Of a stretch of 52,330 bases of DNA, positions 37,447 through 47,571 are shown piece by piece (position 1 is the first letter of the stretch; the number at the start of each line of letters is the position of its first letter). The position numbers were made by a program, and so were the translations under genes. Where the stretch lies: the NCBI RefSeq assembly GCF_000185385.1, contig NZ_GL622296.1:1567354-1619683 (forward strand), in the 5' to 3' direction. Under the pieces are notes generated by a model, which saw nothing but the letters and a program-made list of their open reading frames with translations, did no database searches and was not told the origin of the DNA. Origin of the DNA: Lachnoanaerobaculum saburreum DSM 3986 (GTDB lineage: Bacteria > Bacillota > Clostridia > Lachnospirales > Lachnospiraceae).

Positions 37447-38226
37447 ATGGCAGAAAACAGAAGATATTATTGGATAAAACTGAAAGAAGATTTCTTTATA
37501 GACAAGAGGATAAAAAGGTTAAGGAGAATATACGGAGGAGATACTTACACAATTATCTACCTCAAACTCTTGTTATTAAGCCTAAAAGATAGTGGAAAAC
37601 TATATTATGATGGGGTGGAAACAGACTTTATAAAAGAACTTGCATTAACTATTGATGAAACGGAAGATGATGTAATGGTTACAGTAAACTATCTTGTGGC
37701 ACAGAATTTAATGGAAGTGATTATGGAAAATGATGAATACTTTCTAACAGAACTACCAAGTCTTATAGGCTCAGAAACAGCTTCCACAAGGCGTTCAAGG
37801 AAATCACGAGAGCAAAAAGCGTTGCAATCTGGCAACGGTGCAACACCTTGCAACCTTTTGAAACAAAACTGCAACGGAGAGATAGAGAAAGAGATAGATA
37901 TAGAGATAGAGATAGAGATAGAGATAGAAAAAGAGGGAGAGATAGAAGAGCAAAACCTACCCCATATTTTTTACGGAGAATATAAAAATATCCGTTTAAC
38001 GGATGAAGAATACCGAAAGTTAACAGATAAGTTGCAAAGTCATACCGATACGATGATTGAAAAACTCTCCAGATACATCAAAAGCAGTGGGAAAATTTAT
38101 CAAGACCACTATGTAACAATCCTTAATTGGTATGAACAGGATAAGGAAAGACTATCACAGATAAATAATAAAAGTGGAAGTTCTAAAACCTATTCAACCA
38201 ACTATGAGGATAGCGACAGCCTATAA
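37447..38226 (+). CDS. replication initiator (phage replisome organizer N-terminal domain)
   Basis: The 259-residue protein begins with RRYYWIKLKEDFFIDKRIKR, LRRIYGGDTYTIIYLKLLL and then DETEDDVMVTVNYLVAQNLM, the winged-helix module found in phage and element replisome organizers (DnaD-like initiators). The middle (about 140-170) is a low-complexity Glu/Ile stretch encoded by GAGATA hexamers. The C-terminal part contains LTDEEYRKLTDKL and a helix suited for loader contact. It precedes a DnaC-like helicase loader, so the two probably start replication of the excised element. Confidence 0.86.
   Translation: MAENRRYYWIKLKEDFFIDKRIKRLRRIYGGDTYTIIYLKLLLLSLKDSGKLYYDGVETDFIKELALTIDETEDDVMVTVNYLVAQNLMEVIMENDEYFLTELPSLIGSETASTRRSRKSREQKALQSGNGATPCNLLKQNCNGEIEKEIDIEIEIEIEIEKEGEIEEQNLPHIFYGEYKNIRLTDEEYRKLTDKLQSHTDTMIEKLSRYIKSSGKIYQDHYVTILNWYEQDKERLSQINNKSGSSKTYSTNYEDSDSL
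37877..37945 (+). repeat. GAGATA hexamer tract inside the replication initiator gene
   Basis: Four perfect GAGATA units at 37903-37926 lie within a longer purine-rich tract. Since the unit is six bases, copy-number change would add or remove Glu-Ile pairs without breaking the frame. Confidence 0.8.
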
Positions 38227-38358
38227 ATATCATACAATGAAGCAGAAAGGTGTTTTTAGAGCGTTAAGGAGAAAAGAGGTATCAGAGTATGCCTAAGATA
38301 AAAAACAAGCCTTAAAACGCATTCCACCATTTAAGATGAAAAAAGGAGAATGAAAATT

Positions 38359-39213
38359 ATGGATAACAAAGAAAATCAAAATATGGTAACTACAAAAATA
38401 CAAGGTACAGATTTTACCTACAACAAAGATATTCACTATGAAAAGGACGGACACATCTATTGCAAGACTTGTAATGAGAGAATAGACGGCAGATCAATTC
38501 CTATGTTAGATAAAAAGCTAATGATAATTAGAAAAGCTTGTAAATGTGATAGGGAGAGAAAAGAACAGGATGAACTTAGAGAAAAGCAGATTGAACAGGA
38601 TAGACTAAGACGAAACTGCTTTATATCCAGAAATCAAATAGCCTATACCTTTAAAAATGCTGATGAAGACACAGACAAGGACATTATCAAAAAAGCAAAG
38701 AACTATGTAAAGCATTTTGAAGAAATGAGAAAAGACAATGTAGGTTTGCTTTTATTTGGAAATGTAGGAAGTGGAAAAACATTCCTAGCTTGTAGCATTG
38801 CAAATGAAATCATCACGGAGTATTCCTATACGGTTAAAATGAGAAACTTCGCACAGATACTAAATGACCTACAAAAAGGCGGCTTTAACCTTGACAGAAA
38901 TGAATATATCAAGCAAATAATAAATCCAACCCTACTAATACTTGATGATTTTGGAATAGAGCGAAACACAGAGTATGCCTTAGAGCAGATTTACAATGTA
39001 ATCAACGCAAGATACCTAAAGGCAAGACCGACCATAATAACGACAAACCTTAATTTCAAAGACATAGAGAAAGAACAGGAAGATATCATGCTTGGCAGGA
39101 TTTATTCAAGAATAATAGAAATGTGTTTACCACTTAGAGTTGTAGGAGCAGATAGAAGAAAGATACAAAGTAAAGAAAAACTGAAGAAAGCACAAAACGT
39201 AATAGATGAGTAA
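38359..39213 (+). CDS. DnaC-like helicase loader ATPase
   Basis: The start MDNKENQNMVTT at 38359 is 10 bases from GGAG; an upstream ATG at 38350 is only one base from it. The 284-residue product has an N-terminal zinc-ribbon-like part (YCKTCNERID, RKACKCDRERK), then the AAA+ domain with Walker A FGNVGSGKTFL near 133-143, Walker B LLILDDFGIER near 193-203 and sensor ITTNLNF. Loaders of this kind place the replicative helicase at the origin. The 123 bases between it and the initiator hold no gene that I can support. Confidence 0.88.
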   Translation: MDNKENQNMVTTKIQGTDFTYNKDIHYEKDGHIYCKTCNERIDGRSIPMLDKKLMIIRKACKCDRERKEQDELREKQIEQDRLRRNCFISRNQIAYTFKNADEDTDKDIIKKAKNYVKHFEEMRKDNVGLLLFGNVGSGKTFLACSIANEIITEYSYTVKMRNFAQILNDLQKGGFNLDRNEYIKQIINPTLLILDDFGIERNTEYALEQIYNVINARYLKARPTIITTNLNFKDIEKEQEDIMLGRIYSRIIEMCLPLRVVGADRRKIQSKEKLKKAQNVIDE

Positions 39214-39215
39214 AG

Positions 39216-39255
39216 GCGATTAGAAAGTAAAGAATCTAATCGCTTTTTATTTTTA
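39216..39255 (+). terminator. terminator after the helicase loader gene
   Basis: GCGATTAGA (39216-39224) pairs perfectly with TCTAATCGC (39235-39243), followed by TTTTTATTTTT. Confidence 0.88.
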
Positions 39256-39270
39256 CAGGAAGGAGAATTT

Positions 39271-41462
<2,192 letters not shown>

Positions 41463-41477
41463 CATATAGATGTGATT

Positions 41478-41517
41478 AGAGGTAACTACTACAAAAATGG
41501 TGGTTACCTCTTTTTTG
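41478..41517 (+). terminator. terminator after the serine recombinase gene
   Basis: AGAGGTAAC (41478-41486) pairs with GTTACCTCT (41503-41511), continued inward by a few more pairs, and ends in a T-run. The element end must lie shortly beyond. Confidence 0.85.
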
Positions 41518-41545
41518 TTGGAGAAATATTTGAAAAACTTTGTTG

Positions 41546-42441
41546 ACAAATATCGACCGAGCGGATCTGATTATATATTTTTTTATATATGGTATTTTGG
41601 CATGGATAATAAATACAGCTATTTACAGTCTTAAGGAGCAAAAATATGTCAGTACCGGAGTGCTTGGTATACCGATACTTGGAGTACCGGCAATACTTAT
41701 GACTATAATAATTATAGTATCATCCGGTAAAAATGTAAGTTATTATGGAATGCTCTTGATGGCATTTATAGATTATCTTATTTTGGAAAAGCTTGGGCTT
41801 GTTTTTTCGCAAAGGCTTTTATTGAAAAAAGAGATAAGGTCTGAAAAAGACAGATATGGCAGGAGTTTACAGCTAAGCTGTATAAATTCATGTATTGTTG
41901 TAGCCATAGCTTTTATATTTTTGCAAGCGGTATAAATATAGATAAGCTTGTATGGGTACTGGGTGCTGCAATACTTACTGTGGCACTTTCAAGAGTGAAA
42001 AGGCGGAATAATATATCTGTTTTTATTTCAGGATTCTTCTTTGGGGGTGTTTTTGAGTATCTGTGTTCGGTGTTTACTGAAGTCTTCTTTGGAATGAAGT
42101 TTTGGGATTATTCATATATGCCTTTTAATATTGACGGAAGAACGAATCTTTTGTTTATGTTCTTTTGGGGTATAGTTGCACTGGTATGGTTTAGATTTAT
42201 TTATCCGCCGATATCAAAAACAATTGAAAAGATTCCGCCTGTAACAGGAACTGTTTTAGCCTTTATAATAACGGCATTTTTTATATGTAACGGTATAGTA
42301 ACATCCATGGTAATGATAAGGACAACCGGCAGAAAAGAACAACCTGTGGCAAGAAATGTAATAGAACAGTTTATAGATGATGAGTATCCCAATGATGTGG
42401 TGAGAAAGCTTTGGCCTAATATGGATTTTTTGGAGGAGTAA
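41546..42441 (+). pseudogene. CmpB-type membrane protein gene (putative ABC permease), decapitated and frameshifted
   Basis: The reading frame begins without a start (preceded by TGA at 41531) and encodes NIDRADLIIYFFIYGILAWI, three to four helices, up to a stop at 41935. A second frame (overlapping from 41890) continues with INIDKLVWVLGAAILTVAL and the family hallmark GVFEYLCSVFTEVFFG plus MKFWDYSYMPFNIDGRTNLL. One added T in the five-T run at 41918-41922 would join both. The predicted missing start lies across the mobile element at 29229. The family (PF06541) is poorly understood; the protein is no longer made intact. Confidence 0.7.
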
Positions 42442-42460
42442 TGTAACTGTTGACATTACA
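42442..42460. promoter_or_regulatory. 19-bp dyad TGTAA-N9-TTACA at the rrf2 promoter
   Basis: The dyad overlaps the -35 (TTGACA 42450-42455) of the Rrf2 gene. An identical-format dyad lies at 43094-43112. Rrf2 proteins commonly repress themselves through such sites. Confidence 0.6.
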
Positions 42461-42477
42461 ATGACATATAGTATACT
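42450..42477 (+). promoter_or_regulatory. promoter of the Rrf2 regulator gene
   Basis: TTGACA (42450-42455) and TATACT (42472-42477) with a 16-base spacer, about 68 bases upstream of the ATG at 42545. Confidence 0.7.
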
Positions 42478-42544
42478 GATACCTAAAGATTGGAAGTCTG
42501 ATATAAATTTCCGGATTTTATATTATACGAAAGGGTTGACTTTA

Positions 42545-42973
42545 ATGCAGATTTCAAGCAGATTTACCATTGCATTACATATTTTTACATGTGTAGAATA
42601 TTTTAAGGATAGAGAAAAAATAACAAGTGATTTTCTTTCAGGAAGCATAAGTTCAAATCCTGTTATTATCAGAAATATACTTTCACAACTAAGAAAGGCA
42701 GGTCTGATTACTGTAGCAAGGGGAACAGGCGGAATAGAAATTACAAGAGATTTATCGGAGATTTCTTTTTATGATATATATATGGCGGTTGAAGCTGTAA
42801 AGGAAGAAGGATTATTTCATTTTCATGAGTCACCGAATCCCCTGTGTCCTGTAGGAAAGAATATACATAGATTACTGGATGACAAATTGGTGAAAATACA
42901 GGAAGCCATGGAAAATAAAATGAAAGAATATACTCTTTTAGATATAAAAAGAGGTATGGAAGAGTTTTGTTAA
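42545..42973 (+). CDS. Rrf2-family transcriptional regulator
   Basis: The start is ATG 42545, giving the normal Rrf2 beginning MQISSRFTIALHIFTCVEYF; the longer frame from 42461 would begin inside the promoter. The 142-residue protein has the winged helix (SGSISSNPVIIRNILSQLRK, then AGLITVARGTGGIEI) and a C-terminal PNPLCPVGKNIH motif. It lacks the three spaced cysteines of the Fe-S members IscR and NsrR, so it belongs to the cofactor-free YwnA-like branch; the single cysteine in LCPVGK might sense redox state. Two TGTAA-N9-TTACA sites, here and before the SnoaL gene, are its likely targets. Confidence 0.88.
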   Translation: MQISSRFTIALHIFTCVEYFKDREKITSDFLSGSISSNPVIIRNILSQLRKAGLITVARGTGGIEITRDLSEISFYDIYMAVEAVKEEGLFHFHESPNPLCPVGKNIHRLLDDKLVKIQEAMENKMKEYTLLDIKRGMEEFC

Positions 42974-43000
42974 AGATGCCTGTAGGGCATCTTTTTTGTT
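42973..43000 (+). terminator. terminator after the Rrf2 gene
   Basis: AAGATGCC pairs with GGCATCTT around a small loop and runs into TTTTTT. The rest of the gap to 43225 holds the promoter and operator of the next operon. Confidence 0.85.
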
Positions 43001-43080
43001 TTTAGAGAGTAACATAAGGAAATAATAGTTTAAAATGTAGGGACTTCCAAAGTATAATTTGGTTTATATTTAAAAGGTAT

Positions 43081-43109
43081 TGACAAAGCGGATGTAATGA
43101 TTTATATTA
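43081..43109 (+). promoter_or_regulatory. promoter of the SnoaL-opuC-macrodomain operon
   Basis: TTGACA (43081-43086), a 17-base spacer and TATATT (43104-43109). The dyad at 43094-43112 covers the spacer and -10. Confidence 0.75.
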
Positions 43110-43112
43110 CAA
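43094..43112. promoter_or_regulatory. second 19-bp dyad TGTAA-N9-TTACA, over the operon -10 box
   Basis: Same half-sites and spacing as the dyad at 42442-42460, and both share a flanking A on each side. Placement over the -10 predicts repression by the adjacent Rrf2 protein. Confidence 0.6.
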
Positions 43113-43225
43113 CAAGTAACAAATATTAATTTGAAGCTTTTTAATACTGCTTTAGCATTAGGAGAATGATGTGAAAATATTTTGTATCACTATTTGTGCT
43201 ATCATTTTGAAGAAAGGGGATTATT

Positions 43226-43657
43226 ATGTCGGAGAAATTAAATAATGCAAAGAATTTATATATAAGAGGTATACAGGATGGAGAAATTGAGGAAGTTTTA
43301 TCCTGCTATATGGGAGAAAGTTATACTCAACATAGTACAGGTGTAGGAGAAGGCAAGGAAGGATTTAAGGCATTTTTCATAGATTTCTTTAAAAGAAATC
43401 CCGAAAGAGATATTCAGATTATCCGTGCTATAGAAGATGGAGATTTTGTATTTTTACATGTTTTACAAAACTTAAATGACGGCAGTGTAAAATGGATTAC
43501 TATGGATATTTTCCGTGCAGATAATAATGGAAGGATAGTTGAACATTGGGATAATAGAGAAATAGTACCAAGTAGGGAGGAATTGACCAATTCGGGTAAG
43601 TTCCGGTACTGTAGGAGGATAAATGATAAAGGAAATAGGGATATTATTAAGTACTAA
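43226..43657 (+). CDS. SnoaL/NTF2-like protein
   Basis: The 143-residue protein starts behind AAAGGGG and has the NTF2-like cone fold signature of SnoaL relatives: NLYIRGIQDGEIEEVLSCYM, YTQHSTGVGEGKEGFKAFF, then VFLHVLQNLNDGSVKWITMD and GRIVEHWDNREI. Members are polyketide cyclases, isomerases or small-molecule-binding proteins; residues alone do not assign a reaction. The 3' end overlaps the next gene's start by 35 bases, so translation is coupled to the transporter. It leads an operon likely controlled by the Rrf2 protein. Confidence 0.82.
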   Translation: MSEKLNNAKNLYIRGIQDGEIEEVLSCYMGESYTQHSTGVGEGKEGFKAFFIDFFKRNPERDIQIIRAIEDGDFVFLHVLQNLNDGSVKWITMDIFRADNNGRIVEHWDNREIVPSREELTNSGKFRYCRRINDKGNRDIIKY

Positions 43658-45161
43658 ATGGGATTTTTTTGGAAAGCTTTTGTTGGAGCATATTGAAATC
43701 TCATTGATTGCCATATTGATTGCAATAGTGTTTGGAGGTATAGTAGGGATTTTTATAAGCGAGTTTCAAAAAAGTGCAAAACTTACTTTGGGAGTGATAA
43801 ACTTTTTATATACGATTCCATCTATATCAATGCTTGGATTTTTAATACCTTTTTCAGGTATAGGAAATGCCACGGCTATTATTGCTTTGACAATATACGC
43901 ACTCCTACCCATGGTTAGAAATACCTATACAGGAATGATAAATGTGGACGCAGGCATTTTGGAAGCGGCAAAGGGTATGGGAAGTACAAAAAAGCAGATA
44001 CTTTTCAGAGTACAGATACCTCTCGCAATGCCTGTTATAATCTCAGGAATCAGAAATATGGTCACAATGACAATAGCACTTGCAGGTATTGCTTCATTTA
44101 TCGGAGCCGGAGGACTGGGAGTAGCTATTTACAGAGGCATTACCACAAATAATGCTGCAATGACTATAACAGGAAGCTTGCTTATCGCAGTTTTGGCATT
44201 AGCGGTAGATTTCATTCTTGGTTTTGTTGAAAAAAGAATGCAGATACATGGAAAGGCTGCAAAAAAGCAAAACAGAATACTTGCTGTTATTTCGCTTGTC
44301 TTAATTTTTTGTATCTTCATTGTGGGATTACTTCCAAAGAAAAATAAAAATATAATCCATCTTGCGACAAAGCCTATGACTGAACAATATATTCTTGGTG
44401 AGATGTTAAAATTATATATAGAAAGGAATACCAATTTATCCGTAGATATTACACAGGGAGTAGGTGGAGGAACCTCAAATATAGAACCGGCTATGGAAAG
44501 CGGTGAGTTTGATCTCTACCCGGAATACACAGGTACAGGCTGGAATATGGTATTAAAACATGAAAATCAATACAGTGAAGTACAATTTGATATTTTACAA
44601 AAAGAATATCAGGAAAAGCTCGGACTTACATGGGATGTAATGCTTGGTTTTAATAATACCTACGGCATTGCCGTTAGAAAAGATATTGCAGTAAAGAATG
44701 ATATAAAAACATATTCCGATTTACAAAAACTGAATGGGAAGCTGATTCTTGGTGCCGAATATGACTTCTTTGAGCGTCAGGACGGATATGATATGTTAAG
44801 AAAAACATATAATCTTTCATTTGCTTCTACAAGTGATATGGATATGGGACTTAAATATCAGGCGATAAACAGCGGTAAAATAGATGTAATGCCTGTTAAT
44901 ACTACAGACGGTCAGCTGGCTCAGGCGGATGTTGTATTTCTTGAAGATGATAAAGGAATGTATCCTTCATATCAGGCGGGAATGGTGGTAAGAGAGGAAA
45001 TATTGGATAAATATCCACAGCTTCACAGTGCTTTGCAAAAATTTGATAAGCTGATAAATGAGTCGGATATACAGAGGATGAACTATGAAGTGGAGAGTGA
45101 AAAGAAAGAGCCCAGGGATGTTGCAAAGGCATTTTTATTAGAAAAAGGACTTATAGAATAG
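43623..45161 (+). CDS. osmoprotectant ABC transporter, fused permease and substrate-binding protein (OpuC-type)
   Basis: Importers of this type take up glycine betaine, choline or carnitine. The start at 43623 follows AGGAGG inside the previous gene. Of 512 residues, 1-210 form the permease with five to six helices and the ABC loop EAAKGMGSTKKQILFRVQIP (near 117-136). A further helix (about 216-235) links to the substrate-binding domain (about 240-510), with GTSNIEPAMESGEFDLYPEYTGTGW as the quaternary-amine-binding region and VMPVNTTDGQLA. Permease and binding protein are separate genes (opuCB/CD and CC) in Bacillus but fused in many Clostridia and lactobacilli. Confidence 0.92.
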   Translation: MIKEIGILLSTKWDFFGKLLLEHIEISLIAILIAIVFGGIVGIFISEFQKSAKLTLGVINFLYTIPSISMLGFLIPFSGIGNATAIIALTIYALLPMVRNTYTGMINVDAGILEAAKGMGSTKKQILFRVQIPLAMPVIISGIRNMVTMTIALAGIASFIGAGGLGVAIYRGITTNNAAMTITGSLLIAVLALAVDFILGFVEKRMQIHGKAAKKQNRILAVISLVLIFCIFIVGLLPKKNKNIIHLATKPMTEQYILGEMLKLYIERNTNLSVDITQGVGGGTSNIEPAMESGEFDLYPEYTGTGWNMVLKHENQYSEVQFDILQKEYQEKLGLTWDVMLGFNNTYGIAVRKDIAVKNDIKTYSDLQKLNGKLILGAEYDFFERQDGYDMLRKTYNLSFASTSDMDMGLKYQAINSGKIDVMPVNTTDGQLAQADVVFLEDDKGMYPSYQAGMVVREEILDKYPQLHSALQKFDKLINESDIQRMNYEVESEKKEPRDVAKAFLLEKGLIE

Positions 45162-45169
45162 GAGGATTT

Positions 45170-45964
45170 ATGGCAATAGCTATTGAGTTTTCACATATAA
45201 GAAAGAGTTATGGAGATACGGTAATTATACCGGATTTGAATTTACAAATAGAAAAGGGAGAGTTTGTTACCATTGTAGGCTCTTCAGGTTGTGGAAAAAC
45301 TACCGCTTTAAAGATGATTAACGGACTTTATGAGCCTACATCAGGAGATATTTTTGTAAATGGAGAAAATATCAAGAATACGGATATGATTAGGTTAAGA
45401 AGAAGTATCGGCTATGCTATACAGGGCAGTGTTTTATTCCCGAATATGACGGTGGAAGAAAATATTTCCTATGTTCCAAGCCTATGGAATAAAAATGACA
45501 AGGAAAAGACTAAAAAGGCTGTGGATAAATGGATGGAGGTAATAGGTTTGGATCCGTGTATGAAGGACAGGTATCCGTCAGAACTTTCCGGAGGGCAGCA
45601 GCAAAGAGTAGGAATTGCAAGAGCGCTTGCGGCATCTCCTGATATTTTACTGATGGATGAGCCATTCGGAGCAGTAGATGCTATCACAAGGGAACAATTA
45701 CAAAATGAATTGAAGTCTTTGTATAAAAAAACAGGTATCACTATATTGTTTGTCACTCATGATATTGAGGAGGCATTAAAGCTTGGTACAAAGGTTTTGG
45801 TACTTGATAAGGGTGAGATAGAACAATATGATAAGCCTTCTGAGATAGTGCAAAACCCTGCCACGGATTTTGTAAAAAAGCTTGTGGAAAAGCAAAGAAG
45901 AGCTTGCAACCTGCCTGATGAAAAGCTTAGAGAGTGCGAGTATTGCAGTGCCTATATTCTTTAA
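45170..45964 (+). CDS. osmoprotectant ABC transporter ATP-binding protein
   Basis: The 264-residue ATPase energises the preceding permease. Walker A GSSGCGKTT lies at 37-45, the Q-loop in YAIQGSVLFPNM near 84-95, the signature LSGGQQQRVGIARAL near 139-153, Walker B DILLMDEPFGAVDA near 157-170 and the switch histidine in FVTHDIEEAL. It lacks the CBS domains that end OpuCA of Bacillus, being shorter at the C-terminus, and finishes with a cysteine-containing tail (RECEYCSAYIL). It begins 8 bases after the permease stop. Confidence 0.92.
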   Translation: MAIAIEFSHIRKSYGDTVIIPDLNLQIEKGEFVTIVGSSGCGKTTALKMINGLYEPTSGDIFVNGENIKNTDMIRLRRSIGYAIQGSVLFPNMTVEENISYVPSLWNKNDKEKTKKAVDKWMEVIGLDPCMKDRYPSELSGGQQQRVGIARALAASPDILLMDEPFGAVDAITREQLQNELKSLYKKTGITILFVTHDIEEALKLGTKVLVLDKGEIEQYDKPSEIVQNPATDFVKKLVEKQRRACNLPDEKLRECEYCSAYIL

Positions 45965-45979
45965 CAGCAGGAGGTATAT

Positions 45980-46786
45980 ATGAATCAAAATGAAAGACTG
46001 GATTTTCTTATAGATGCTTTTAAGGAAGATTCACTTGAATACAAAAATCTAAAAGTACCGGATGATATGGAGGGAAAGCAAAGGATACTGCGATCTCTTA
46101 TGAATATCAGAATGCCGAGGCAGATGAAAAATGAAGTATTGCAAATTCAGGATGACTATTTAAAGGAAAGAATAGATGAAAACGGTATAGTAAAGCTTTC
46201 TGATATACCTGTAATAGAAAACAACATTTCAATATGGCAGGGTGATATAACAAGATTAAAGGTGGATGCAATTGTGAATGCGGCAAATTCCAAGATGCTT
46301 GGCTGTTTTATACCTATGCACAGTTGCATCGATAATTGTATACATACATTTGCCGGCATACAGCTTAGAAATGAATGCAATAAAAAAATGAACATGCAAA
46401 AAATTCGTTATGGTAAAGAGTATGAGCAGCCTACAGCCGTTCCAATGTTAACAGATGCCTATAATCTGCCTTCAAAAAAGATTATTCATATAGTAGGTCC
46501 GATTGTACAGGGGGCTTTGACAAGAAAGCTTGAAGAGGATTTGGAGAATTGCTATAAAAATACTCTGGATATCTGTATGAAAAACAATTTAAGAACTGTG
46601 GCATTTTGCTGTATATCTACAGGAGTATTTAATTTCCCAAATAAAAGGGCGGCACAGATTGCAGTTAAGACTGTAAGAGAGTGGTTAAATAGATTCCCGA
46701 ATGCAGTGGACAGGGTTGTTTTTAATGTATTTAAGGATGAGGATAGGGAATATTATGAGAGGGAACTGATAAATCATTCAAGTTAA
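45980..46786 (+). CDS. zinc-dependent macrodomain protein-ADP-ribose hydrolase
   Basis: The 268-residue protein has an N-terminal helical extension (1-80) and a macrodomain (about 83-265) with ISIWQGDITRLKVDAIVNAA and NSKMLGCFIPMHSCIDNCIH. The Cys109, His114 and Cys116 pattern is that of the zinc-binding macrodomains (SauMacro type) that remove ADP-ribose placed on lipoylated GcvH-like carriers by SirTM sirtuins. The phosphate loop CCISTGVFNFPNKRAAQIAV is intact. It begins 15 bases after the transporter ATPase behind AGGAGG, so it belongs to the same operon. Its usual partner gene, a SirTM, lies 0.8 kb downstream in deleted form, and no lipoate ligase or GcvH-L is present. Confidence 0.92.
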   Translation: MNQNERLDFLIDAFKEDSLEYKNLKVPDDMEGKQRILRSLMNIRMPRQMKNEVLQIQDDYLKERIDENGIVKLSDIPVIENNISIWQGDITRLKVDAIVNAANSKMLGCFIPMHSCIDNCIHTFAGIQLRNECNKKMNMQKIRYGKEYEQPTAVPMLTDAYNLPSKKIIHIVGPIVQGALTRKLEEDLENCYKNTLDICMKNNLRTVAFCCISTGVFNFPNKRAAQIAVKTVREWLNRFPNAVDRVVFNVFKDEDREYYERELINHSS

Positions 46787-46844
46787 AGAAATCGGTAAAA
46801 AAGCTTGAATTAATTTGATTTTTCAGGAGTTTTGAGAGGTAACT

Positions 46845-47465
46845 ATGGATAAAAATGAATGTTGGTTACAGTGGGCAATAGAATTACAGAGTCTTGCACA
46901 GACAGGTCTTAATTATTGCAAAGATATTTATGATAAAGAAAGATATCAGAGAATCAGAGATATTTCCGCAGAAATAGTTTCACATATGACAGATATTCCC
47001 AATATAAAAGTTAAAGATCTTTTCTGCAATGAAAGTGGTTATCAGACACCAAAACTTGATACCAGAGCTGCTATTTTTGAAGATGGAAAAATTCTTCTTG
47101 TACATGAAAATGATGGTAAATGGTCCTTACCGGGAGGATGGGTTGATGTTAATGTTTCAGTAGGTGAAAATGTAGTAAAAGAGGTTAAGGAAGAATCAGG
47201 ATTGGATGTTATCACAGAAAAGGTAATAGCCATTCAAGACAGGTCAAAACATAATCTACCCATCTATGCCTATGGAATATGCAAAATTTTTGTTCAATGT
47301 TCAGTTATTGGTGGTAAATTTGAAGAGAATAATGAAACCACAGAATATCATTATTTTTCAATATCGGAATTACCTGAGCTGGCAACAGAGAAAAATACTG
47401 TAGAACAAATCAAAATGTGTTTTGAGGCTTATGAATCAGATAATTGGAAAACATTATTGGATTAA
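46845..47465 (+). CDS. Nudix hydrolase with N-terminal Nudix-associated domain
   Basis: The 206-residue protein has a helical N-terminal domain (about 1-65, QWAIELQSLAQTGLNYCKDI) typical of the NUDIX_N family and a Nudix domain with PGGWVDVNVSVGENVV then KEVKEESGL. Compared with the canonical box (Gx5Ex7REUxEExGU), the first Glu is Val and the Arg is Lys, while the metal-binding EE pair is kept; related proteins vary at the first position. It may hydrolyse ADP-ribose or other nucleoside diphosphates, which would suit its place between an ADP-ribosyl hydrolase and a sirtuin remnant. Confidence 0.85.
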   Translation: MDKNECWLQWAIELQSLAQTGLNYCKDIYDKERYQRIRDISAEIVSHMTDIPNIKVKDLFCNESGYQTPKLDTRAAIFEDGKILLVHENDGKWSLPGGWVDVNVSVGENVVKEVKEESGLDVITEKVIAIQDRSKHNLPIYAYGICKIFVQCSVIGGKFEENNETTEYHYFSISELPELATEKNTVEQIKMCFEAYESDNWKTLLD

Positions 47466-47571
47466 CAGCAAGGTAAAATGTTAGATACATTAACTATTTA
47501 TCTTATATAGTTAAGTAATAAGTTCAGGTCTTGAATTAATTTTTAGAAAATTTACAGAAAGGAGCAGAACT

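Noticed and set aside
41540-41545. TTG at 41540 as the natural start of the CmpB-type gene
   Set aside because: No ribosome binding site, atypical start, and the rejoined upstream ATG with GGGGGAG gives a better N-terminus.
46845-47465. Nudix hydrolase judged inactive because the first box Glu is Val
   Set aside because: The metal-binding EE pair is present and relatives with this N-terminal domain vary at that position.
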